Positions 46,065 through 52,410 of a DNA stretch of 52,410 nucleotides are shown piece after piece. The translations under genes were made by a program, and so were the position numbers. The stretch is from the NCBI GenBank assembly GCA_035544575.1, contig DATKEC010000005.1:1-52410 (forward strand), given 5' to 3'. Below the pieces are notes generated by a model, which did no database searches, was not told where the DNA came from, and saw only the letters and a list, made by a program, of their open reading frames with translations. Position 1 is the first letter of the stretch. Each line of letters opens with the position of its first letter. The stretch is from DATHWB01 sp035544575 (GTDB lineage: Bacteria > Actinomycetota > Acidimicrobiia > Spongiisociales > ZC4RG35).

Positions 46065-47023
46065 TCGTACACCTCGCGGAATCGTTCGACGAAGCGGCGG
46101 CTCACGATGTTGAGCACGAGCGTCATCACGAACAACGTGAGGCCGATCGAGAAGATCGAGTTGTAGTCGATGGAGTTGTAGGAGAGGTCCCCGCTCGAGA
46201 TCCGCACGATGTGGCCCGTCATCGCCTCACCGGAAACGAAAGGATTCAGGATCTTTCCGAACAGCGGATCCTGGCCGAAGGTGAAGTTGCGTGGAGAGGC
46301 GCCGGCGGCGATCGCCACGACCATCGTCTCGCCGACCGCCCTGGACATGGCGATCACGAACGCAGCGGTGATTCCCGACAGCGCCGCCGGGACCACGATC
46401 TTGAGGGAGACCTCGAGCTTCGTGGCGCCCAGCCCATATGCCGCCTGGCGAAGATCCATAGGAACCGCGTGGAGGGCGTCCTCGGCGAGCGACGAGATGA
46501 GCGGCGTGATGAGGATGCCGACGACGAGACCCGCCGACGCCACGTTGAAGATCTCGACGACGCTGACGCCGAATATCGAACGCAGCAGTGGTGTCATGAA
46601 CGTGAGCGCGAAGTAGCCGTAAACGACGGTTGGAATCCCGGCCAGGATCTCGAGAATCGGCTTCATGATCCCCCTGACCCGGCTCGAGGCGTATTCGGAG
46701 AGGTAGATCGCCGAGGCGAGCCCCAGCGGCAGCGCAACCAGGAGTGCGATCACGCTGATCATGAGCGTGGCCAGCACGAGTGGAAAGATCCCGAACTCGA
46801 GAAGCTGCGGTTGCCAGCGAGTGGTCGTGAAGAATTCGGCGACCGTGACCTGGTCGTCGAGGAAGAACAACAGTGCTTCCTTGCCGAGAACGTAGACGAT
46901 GCCGACCGTGGTGAGAATCGACAGCATTCCGCACAGGAACAAGAAACCCTGGATGAGGGTCTCGGTCGGACGCGAGCGCTTGGCGAGGGACGCCGGGACC
47001 GCCCGGGATGTGTCAGCTGTCAT
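46061..47023 (-). CDS. pstC: Phosphate ABC permease PstC
   Basis: The 320-residue protein has six predicted membrane segments and family motifs IYLSEYASSRVRGIMKPILEILAGIPTVVYGYFAL and LHAVPMDLRQAAYGLGATKLE (EAA loop), then AVGETMVVAIAAGA. It pairs with PstA to form the phosphate channel. ATG 47023, 85 bases after pstS across a stem-loop. Confidence 0.96.
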   Translation of the reverse strand: MTADTSRAVPASLAKRSRPTETLIQGFLFLCGMLSILTTVGIVYVLGKEALLFFLDDQVTVAEFFTTTRWQPQLLEFGIFPLVLATLMISVIALLVALPLGLASAIYLSEYASSRVRGIMKPILEILAGIPTVVYGYFALTFMTPLLRSIFGVSVVEIFNVASAGLVVGILITPLISSLAEDALHAVPMDLRQAAYGLGATKLEVSLKIVVPAALSGITAAFVIAMSRAVGETMVVAIAAGASPRNFTFGQDPLFGKILNPFVSGEAMTGHIVRISSGDLSYNSIDYNSIFSIGLTLFVMTLVLNIVSRRFVERFREVYE

Positions 47024-47093
47024 CCAGACTCCCTTCGCCTCAACGGACCAAGCCGGCGGGGTTGGTGACGGCCCCGAGGGACCGCCACCACCT

Positions 47094-47117
47094 GGGATGT
47101 GATCTCGCTCACATCCC
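47094..47117 (-). terminator. Stem-loop spanning the pstS stop
   Basis: GGGATGTGA (47094-47102) and TCACATCCC (47109-47117) form a perfect 9-bp stem with a 6-base loop; the pstS stop codon lies in it. No T tract. It likely limits pstC-pstA-pstB expression relative to pstS or protects pstS mRNA. Confidence 0.6.
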
Positions 47118-48179
47118 CATCGCGGCGGCCAGCTCGGCCGCCGCGGCGTTGATGATCTCCTGGGGAGCAGGGAAGTAGCCGACCGCGTCGATCACCTGGT
47201 TGACGTTGTTCAGGTAGAAGGCGATGAACTGACCGACGTGTGGCTTCTCGGCGATGATGCTGGGTGCGCTGTAGATGAACAGCGGACGGGCGAGCGGATA
47301 CGTGTTGGCGTTGACCGCCTCGGCGCTCGGCTCGACACCTTCGATGGCGATCGCCTTCAGGATGTCGGTGTTCTCGGTGAAGTACGCATATCCGAAGTAG
47401 CTGATCGCGCACGTCGTCGTCAGATCCCCTTCGGTGCACCCGTCTCCGGACACGCCCTGTACGAGGACGTTGTCGTCTTCGGAGAGCTGTGGATCGGCGG
47501 CCAGGATCGGACCCTCGTCCTCGTCGAAGACCTCTTCGACGAAGTAGTCGAAGGTGCCCGAGTCGGTCCCCGGCGAGAACTTGGCGATCGGATGAGCCGG
47601 GAACGCCGGATTGACCTGGTCCCACGTGGTCGCGGTCGAGAAGGCCAGGGCCAACTCCTCCAGCGTCAGGCCGTCGACGAAGTAATTGCCCGTGGACACG
47701 ACGACCGCCAGGGCGTCGGTCCCGACCCTGAACTCGAGCGGATCACGGCCGATCGACTGGCACGCCGCCACCTCTTCGTCGTTGATGGGTCGCGAGGCGT
47801 TGGAGATGTCGGATTCGCCGGCCACGCAGAAGCGCTCGAATCCCCCGCCGGACCCGATCGAGTCGACGGTGAGCTGGCCGCCGTAGCCCTCGTCGATGAA
47901 CAGGGCAGAGACCGCTTCGGAGAGCGGGAACACGGTCGACGATCCAGCGGTCACGATGTTGCCTTCGACGGCGAACGGATCGATGACCGGCAGACCCGTG
48001 ACCGGATCCACCTCGCCCACCGGCTCGCCGTCACCCGTCGGCGCCGTGGTCGTCGCCGGGGTGGAGGTGGAGGTGACGGCGTCGCCGGAGTCGGCGCTGC
48101 TGCACGCGGCGAGGACGAGTGCCAGCAACACAAGCAACGATGTCATCTCGAAGGTCTTCAGCCTGCGGGTCCTGGTCAT
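47109..48179 (-). CDS. pstS: Phosphate-binding lipoprotein PstS
   Basis: The 356-residue protein has a lipoprotein signal (lipobox VLAAC, Cys 26), a Thr/Pro linker and the phosphate-binding domain: GSSTVFPLSEAVSALF, the SIGSGGGFERFC loop, DISNASRPI and the FSPGTDSGTFDYF region. ATG 48179 has GGAGGAA 4-5 bases upstream, better than the two earlier in-frame starts. It is first in pstSCAB-phoU and has PHO boxes 90-135 bases upstream. Confidence 0.96.
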   Translation of the reverse strand: MTRTRRLKTFEMTSLLVLLALVLAACSSADSGDAVTSTSTPATTTAPTGDGEPVGEVDPVTGLPVIDPFAVEGNIVTAGSSTVFPLSEAVSALFIDEGYGGQLTVDSIGSGGGFERFCVAGESDISNASRPINDEEVAACQSIGRDPLEFRVGTDALAVVVSTGNYFVDGLTLEELALAFSTATTWDQVNPAFPAHPIAKFSPGTDSGTFDYFVEEVFDEDEGPILAADPQLSEDDNVLVQGVSGDGCTEGDLTTTCAISYFGYAYFTENTDILKAIAIEGVEPSAEAVNANTYPLARPLFIYSAPSIIAEKPHVGQFIAFYLNNVNQVIDAVGYFPAPQEIINAAAAELAAAMGM

Positions 48180-48269
48180 TGGATTCCTCCGGTTCGCCAT
48201 GCGTTCTTTGGAACAGTCAGGGACTGTGGGCACGGGTCTCAACCCCACGCCCGCGGCCAAGCTACGAAG

Positions 48270-48313
48270 GCCGGGTGAATCGGAGTCCGCCGATCGGTGA
48301 ACAGCAGATGAAC
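48270..48313 (-). promoter_or_regulatory. PHO box array upstream of pstS
   Basis: Read on the minus strand, 11-base units run in phase: GTTCATCTGCT (48313-48303), GTTCACCGATC (48302-48292), a degenerate unit (48291-48281) and ATTCACCCGGC (48280-48270). Streptomyces-type PhoP sites are direct repeats of 11 bases starting GTTCACC, so this is a good PHO box for pstS. Confidence 0.75.
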
Positions 48314-48360
48314 GTTGGCGCGCCGGCGCCGCTCAGTCCGAGGGGGTCAGCCGAGGCCCT

Positions 48361-50412
48361 TCAGTCGACAGTTGCCACGGCGCGGGCCTCGGCCAGACCC
48401 TGCAGCGTGGTGTGGGTGTCCACGCCGAGCAGCGTCGGAACCTTCGCCCACATCCCGTCGGCTCCCAGTTCCCAAGCGAGCGAGTCGTCCGCCATGCACA
48501 CTTCGAGGATCTCGTCGAGACGGAACTGCAGATCGGGATCCTCGACCGGCACGAGTGCTTCGACACGACGATCCAGGTTGCGCTGCATCAGATCCGCGGA
48601 GCCGATCAAGTAGGTCCGATCGTGGCCGCGCGCCCCGAACCGATAGATCCGGGAGTGCTCGAGGTATCGCCCGACGATCGAGCGCACGACGATCCGCTCG
48701 CTCAGCCCGGCGACGCCGGGGATGAGACAGCAGATGCCGCGGACGACCAGCTCCACCCGACAGCCGGCCCGGGAAGCGGCGTACAGCTCGTCGATCATCC
48801 CCGGATCGACCAGCGAGTTCATCTTCATCGCGATGTGGCCGGCACTCGCCTTCTCCGCCTCGGCGCGGATGAGGCTCGTGAGCTCGACGCGGGCGGTGAC
48901 CGGGCTGACGACGAGTTTGCGGTATCGCCGCTGTTGGGAGTAACCCGTCAGGAAGTTGAAGAGATCGGTCAAGTCAGCCCCGATGGCGGGGTCGGCGGTG
49001 AACAGCCCGATGTCTTCGTAGGTCCGGGCGGTCGTGTCGTTGTAGTTGCCGGTCCCGATGTGGGCATAGCGGGTGATTGTCTCTCCTTCGTCGCGGACGA
49101 CGAGGGCGATCTTGGTGTGGGTCTTCAATCCGACCACCCCGTAGACGACATGGACCCCGGAGTCTTCGAGCTTTTGAGCCCACTCGATGTTCCGTTCCTC
49201 GTCGAAGCGAGCCTTCAACTCGACGAGGGCGACCACCTGCTTTCCCTCGTCGGCGGCCTCCATGAGTGCACGCATGATGGGGCTGTCCTTCGAGGTGCGA
49301 TAGAGCGTGATCTTGACGGCCAGCACTTTCGGGTCCCGCGACGCCTGGTCGAGGAACTCGACGACCGAAGTCGTGAACGATCCGTAGGGATGGTGGACGA
49401 GCACGTCTCCGGCACGGATGGTGGCAAAGAGATCGGGGGCGTCTCCGCCGCGGGCTGCAAGTCGGGGTTGGGTCGTCCAGTTCCATCGCTCCCAGGTCAG
49501 GTCGTCGCGCGGCAGGTCGGCGACCACCGAGAGTCCGGCCAGCCCGAGCGGCCCCGAGACACGCACGACATCGGTCTCTGAGATCGACATCTCCCGCATC
49601 AACAGGTCGAGGACGGCGGGTGACATCGACTCGTGGATCTCGAGACGGACGACCCGGCCAAAACGCCCGCGAGTCAGCTCCGACTCGATGGTCTGGAGGA
49701 GGTCGCCGCCTTGGTCTTCTTCGATCTCGAAGTCCGCGTTTCGGGTGACTCGGAAGACGTGGTGTTCGACGATCTCCATCCCGGGGAACAACTCGCCGAG
49801 GTGAAAGGCGATGACCTGTTCGAGCGGGACGAAGCGCTCGCCGTCTGGCATGACGACGAACCTCGAGAGGATGGGCGGAACTTTGATACGGGCGAAGCGG
49901 GTCTGGTTGGTGTCACGGTTTCGAACGAGGATCGCGAGGTTGAGCGACAGGTTCGAGATGTAGGGGAACGGGTGGGCGGGGTCCACCGCCAACGGCGTGA
50001 CGACGGGAAACACCCTGGACCGGAACTGGTCGTCCAGATAGGCGCGGTCGTCGTCGTCGAGCGTCGAGTAGTCGCCGAATCCGATCCCGGCCGCGGAGAG
50101 CCGCGGGGCGAGTTCGGAGAGGAAGAGGCTGTCGGCTCGCTTGTACTGGTCCGCCACGATCGGACCGATCCGGTCCAGTTGCTCGGACGGTGACATGCCG
50201 TCGGGCGAGGTCGACCGGACACCGAGCGCGACCTGTTCCTTGAGACCTGCCACACGGACCATGAAGAACTCGTCGAGGTTCGATGCCCAGATCGCCAGGA
50301 ATCGGGCACGGTCGAGAAGGGGGATCGAGTCGTCCTCGGCGAGCGCGAGCACCCGCTGGTTGAAGTCGAGCCACGACAACTCCCTGTTCAGGTACCGAGA
50401 CTGGTCGTCCAC
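48361..50412 (-). CDS. ppk1: Polyphosphate kinase 1
   Basis: The 683-residue enzyme makes polyphosphate from ATP. It has the N domain start RYLNRELSWLDFNQRVL, the H domain, and two C domains with the autophosphorylated His in GLKTHTKIALVVR, YAHIGTGNYN, and the second His region RFGARGHDRTYLIGSADLMQRNLDRRVE. Full length. It starts with GTG 50412, 15 bases after the TetR gene, and precedes the PHO box and pstS. Confidence 0.96.
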   Translation of the reverse strand: MDDQSRYLNRELSWLDFNQRVLALAEDDSIPLLDRARFLAIWASNLDEFFMVRVAGLKEQVALGVRSTSPDGMSPSEQLDRIGPIVADQYKRADSLFLSELAPRLSAAGIGFGDYSTLDDDDRAYLDDQFRSRVFPVVTPLAVDPAHPFPYISNLSLNLAILVRNRDTNQTRFARIKVPPILSRFVVMPDGERFVPLEQVIAFHLGELFPGMEIVEHHVFRVTRNADFEIEEDQGGDLLQTIESELTRGRFGRVVRLEIHESMSPAVLDLLMREMSISETDVVRVSGPLGLAGLSVVADLPRDDLTWERWNWTTQPRLAARGGDAPDLFATIRAGDVLVHHPYGSFTTSVVEFLDQASRDPKVLAVKITLYRTSKDSPIMRALMEAADEGKQVVALVELKARFDEERNIEWAQKLEDSGVHVVYGVVGLKTHTKIALVVRDEGETITRYAHIGTGNYNDTTARTYEDIGLFTADPAIGADLTDLFNFLTGYSQQRRYRKLVVSPVTARVELTSLIRAEAEKASAGHIAMKMNSLVDPGMIDELYAASRAGCRVELVVRGICCLIPGVAGLSERIVVRSIVGRYLEHSRIYRFGARGHDRTYLIGSADLMQRNLDRRVEALVPVEDPDLQFRLDEILEVCMADDSLAWELGADGMWAKVPTLLGVDTHTTLQGLAEARAVATVD

Positions 50413-50427
50413 GCCCCGCAGCGTAGA

Positions 50428-51036
50428 TCAGCGGCGCAAACCGCCGAGGAGGAACCGTTCGAGGTCCCCAAGCACCTCGTCGATGCGCCGTTCGGCGTCG
50501 GGCGAGGAGATCAGGATCTTGGCGGCCGCCATGATCAGCTCGTTCATGAAGCGGCCGGCGGCATCCGGCGCCATCCTCCGGAAGACACCCTCGTCGACGC
50601 CTCGCATCCAGGTCGCCGTCATCTCGTCGGCCAGGTGAGCGTGGGCTGTCCTGATCCTGGCTTGCGCTTCCGCCGAGAGCCGGGGCAGCTCGCGGTGCAG
50701 GATCACGCCCAGCACCGGATCCGAGATGACGAATCGGACCGTGGCGGAGGCAAGGGCCAGGATTCTGGCCTCTACGCCGGACACGCCACGCACGGAATCG
50801 ATCATGTCGTCGACGACGATCGGCAGACGCTCCTCGACCAGAGACGCGATCAGATCGTCCTTGTCTCGGAAGTACTCATAGAGGGTCGTGCGGCCGATGC
50901 CGGCGGCGAAAGCCACCTCGGCGAGGGAAATGTCAGCTGACCCCATCTCGGCGAGGATCTCGTGGGCGGCGTCGACGATGTCACTGCGGGTCAGTGCCTT
51001 GTGGGCTTGGATGCTCTCTGCGCGGATTCTTGGCAT
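50428..51036 (-). CDS. TetR-family regulator
   Basis: The 202-residue protein has a canonical TetR helix-turn-helix (LTRSDIVDAAHEILAEMGSADISLAEVAFAAGIGRTTLYEYFRDKDDLIASLV, about residues 14-65) and a helical ligand domain. ATG 51036 gives the usual short N-terminus; the longer upstream frame is not protein-like. Located between fabH-like and ppk1 on the same strand, it may control lipid synthesis or the adjacent genes. Confidence 0.9.
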   Translation of the reverse strand: MPRIRAESIQAHKALTRSDIVDAAHEILAEMGSADISLAEVAFAAGIGRTTLYEYFRDKDDLIASLVEERLPIVVDDMIDSVRGVSGVEARILALASATVRFVISDPVLGVILHRELPRLSAEAQARIRTAHAHLADEMTATWMRGVDEGVFRRMAPDAAGRFMNELIMAAAKILISSPDAERRIDEVLGDLERFLLGGLRR

Positions 51037-51089
51037 GGTGGTCGCCGCCCATTGTCGTCCGCGATGGCCGCAAGCGAAAGCACCACCGT

Positions 51090-52151
51090 TCACGGTTGGC
51101 GATAAAGGACCGCTCCCCAGTGTGCGCCGGCCCCGAATGCCGTGAAGCACACGAGGGTCTGAGGCATGATGCGACCGGCGGCTCGCAGCTCGTGGAAGAG
51201 AATGGGCAGCGTGGCGGCGGTCGTATTGGCCCATTCGGCGATGTTCGACGGAACCAACGTCTCGTCCACCCCGAGCTGACGGCGCACGCCCGCCAGGATG
51301 CGCTCATTGGCTTGGTGAGCGACAACTACGTCGAGATCGTCCAAGGAGTAGCCGGTCTTGTCGAGGACCTCGAGTATCGCCTCGGGCATGAGCCGGACAG
51401 CGTGGCGATAGAGACCGCCGCCATCCATCCGCGGCAGGTGAAGTTCCTGGGCCAGCATCGCCTCGGAGATGTATGGGCGGTGCACGAATCCGAAGTCGCC
51501 TCCCACGATCAGCTCGAACTGGCTGCCATCTGTGCGGAGGATTGACCCGAGGACGCCGACACCGGCCACTGCGGAGCGCTGCAGGACCATCGCCCCGGCG
51601 CCGTCGCCGAAGAGGACGCTCCACCCTCGATGCGCGGTGGCCCGCTCCCGCTCGGCCCGGGTGGCCCGGCGGTCGCTGCGCCCCAGGGCGATCTCCCAGG
51701 CATGACCCCACGGGAGGTACCCGGCGTGGACTTCGGCGCCGGCGACAACCACCGTGTCCGCCCGGTCCGAGCCGATGAGCGAGTCTGCGAGGTCGAGTGC
51801 GTAGAGAAACCCACTGCATTGCTGGCGCAGGTCGAAGGCGGGGATCCTTCCCAGTCCCAGCTTGTGCTGGACCAGCCCGGCGATCCCCGGATTCATCACG
51901 TCGGGGGTCATCGTGGCCGTGACGAGGACGTCCACCGACGACCCATCGACCCCAGCGTCGTCGAGGGCGGCCTGGATCGCCTCTACCGCCAGATCGCTGG
52001 AGCCCGTACCCGGTTCCACGAAGTGCCGCTGAGCCACACCCGATCGGGAGCGAATCCACTCGTCGGACGTGTCCATGATGCGAGCGAGGTGGTCGTTGGT
52101 GACCACGTTGGGCGGCCGGGCCACGCCGGTTCCGGAGATGACGGCACTCAC
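51090..52151 (-). CDS. 3-Oxoacyl-ACP synthase III (FabH-like)
   Basis: The 353-residue thiolase-fold enzyme has catalytic Cys 112 (RQQCSGFLYALD), His in VVAHQANERI and Asn in EWANTTAATLPI, the KAS III triad. It condenses a CoA-linked primer with malonyl-ACP or related substrate. GTG 52151 is the natural start. Length slightly above the usual about 320. It is first in a possible unit with tetR and ppk1. Confidence 0.9.
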   Translation of the reverse strand: MSAVISGTGVARPPNVVTNDHLARIMDTSDEWIRSRSGVAQRHFVEPGTGSSDLAVEAIQAALDDAGVDGSSVDVLVTATMTPDVMNPGIAGLVQHKLGLGRIPAFDLRQQCSGFLYALDLADSLIGSDRADTVVVAGAEVHAGYLPWGHAWEIALGRSDRRATRAERERATAHRGWSVLFGDGAGAMVLQRSAVAGVGVLGSILRTDGSQFELIVGGDFGFVHRPYISEAMLAQELHLPRMDGGGLYRHAVRLMPEAILEVLDKTGYSLDDLDVVVAHQANERILAGVRRQLGVDETLVPSNIAEWANTTAATLPILFHELRAAGRIMPQTLVCFTAFGAGAHWGAVLYRQP

Positions 52152-52216
52152 CCGAGTCTCTCCTCCACGGTGAGTGACTCGATCGGACGGGACCGGCGCA
52201 TCCTACGATCGGGTGG

Positions 52217-52410
52217 GTGGAACGCAGCACCGGCCGACAACTGCTCGACGAGGTTCGGGGGCTCATGTCCGGCCGCTCGGGGGTGGCAGACGGAATCCTC
52301 TCGCCCCTGGTCTTCGTCGTGGCCAATGCCATCTTTGGGCTCTGGCCGGCCATCGTCGCCAGCGGAATCGTCGCGATCGGAATCGTCGCCGTGCGACTCG
52401 CAACGGGCCG
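52217..52410 (+). CDS. DUF3159-like membrane protein, 3' truncated by window end
   Basis: The first 64 residues (V-ERSTGRQLLDEVRGLMSGRSGVADGILSPLVFVVANAIFGLW...) are open to the window end and contain a start of at least two hydrophobic segments. The pattern of a short polar lead, then SPLVFVVANAIFG, fits the actinobacterial DUF3159 integral membrane family. GTG 52217 is the first likely start; it is divergent from the FabH-like gene with a 65-base control region. Confidence 0.55.
   Translation, partial: MERSTGRQLLDEVRGLMSGRSGVADGILSPLVFVVANAIFGLWPAIVASGIVAIGIVAVRLATG

Noticed and set aside
48213..48227. Small inverted repeat ACAGTC-AGG-GACTGT in the pstS leader
   Set aside because: Six-base arms with a 3-base loop; too short to claim a function.

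Overview
The window is GC-rich, densely packed bacterial chromosome with 50 protein-coding genes, no gap over 300 bases, and no RNA gene, insertion sequence, CRISPR array or prophage that I can see. The gene content points to Actinomycetota: a dnaK-grpE-dnaJ-hspR operon with a MerR-type HspR, PHO boxes built of 11-base GTTCACC-like repeats, many GTG starts, threonine-rich linkers behind lipoprotein signals, and a DUF3159 membrane protein. The overall look suits class Acidimicrobiia, but this is an inference without a marker gene.

Layout. 1-3362: a truncated beta-propeller protein, an orphan ParA ATPase and a secreted lipoprotein. 3367-7916: a CHAD protein (possible polyphosphate binder) divergent from a large cyclase/AAA/TPR signalling protein. 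8001-11171: small genes, namely an HTH plus Clp-N pair, a Nudix hydrolase, MsrB, a GNAT acetyltransferase, a low-molecular-weight phosphatase and a DoxX protein; two convergent pairs overlap at their 3' ends. 11209-17669: proteostasis block with Lon divergent from dnaK-grpE-dnaJ-hspR. 17760-21269: a small unknown gene, then tryptophan 2,3-dioxygenase, a zinc-ribbon protein, kynureninase and a gamma-glutamylcyclotransferase-like protein on the minus strand. 21310-25540: a C26 amidotransferase-type hydrolase, ClpB, MscL and an unknown gene. 25634-27817: a PadR regulator, an NfeD protein with a helical N-terminal extension, and an SPFH/stomatin protein, closed by a strong terminator. 27894-33329: a lipoprotein, an M20 hydrolase, an acyl-ACP desaturase, a second propeller protein and a CapA-like phosphoesterase.

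33418-38629 is a complete amino-acid ABC importer (binding protein, two unusually long permeases, ATPase). 38790-48179 holds dxs and a phosphate block transcribed leftward: pstS-pstC-pstA-pstB-phoU-response regulator-sensor kinase. A three-unit PHO box array lies just upstream of pstS, and polyphosphate kinase (48361-50412) sits immediately upstream of that. Phosphate uptake, sensing and storage are therefore together. A TetR regulator, a FabH-type ketoacyl synthase and the start of a DUF3159 gene close the window.

The most interesting points are: (1) a PadR / HAAS-NfeD / SPFH unit that looks like a membrane-stress module in which the PadR partner domain is fused to NfeD; (2) an intergenic element with core AACCCTGGGT occurring four times at three loci, including both arms of the terminator behind the SPFH gene; (3) stem-loops directly behind both ABC binding-protein genes; (4) a 10-base inverted repeat bracketing a promoter ahead of the HTH/Clp-N pair; (5) a cyclase with Asn where class III adenylate cyclases usually have Lys.
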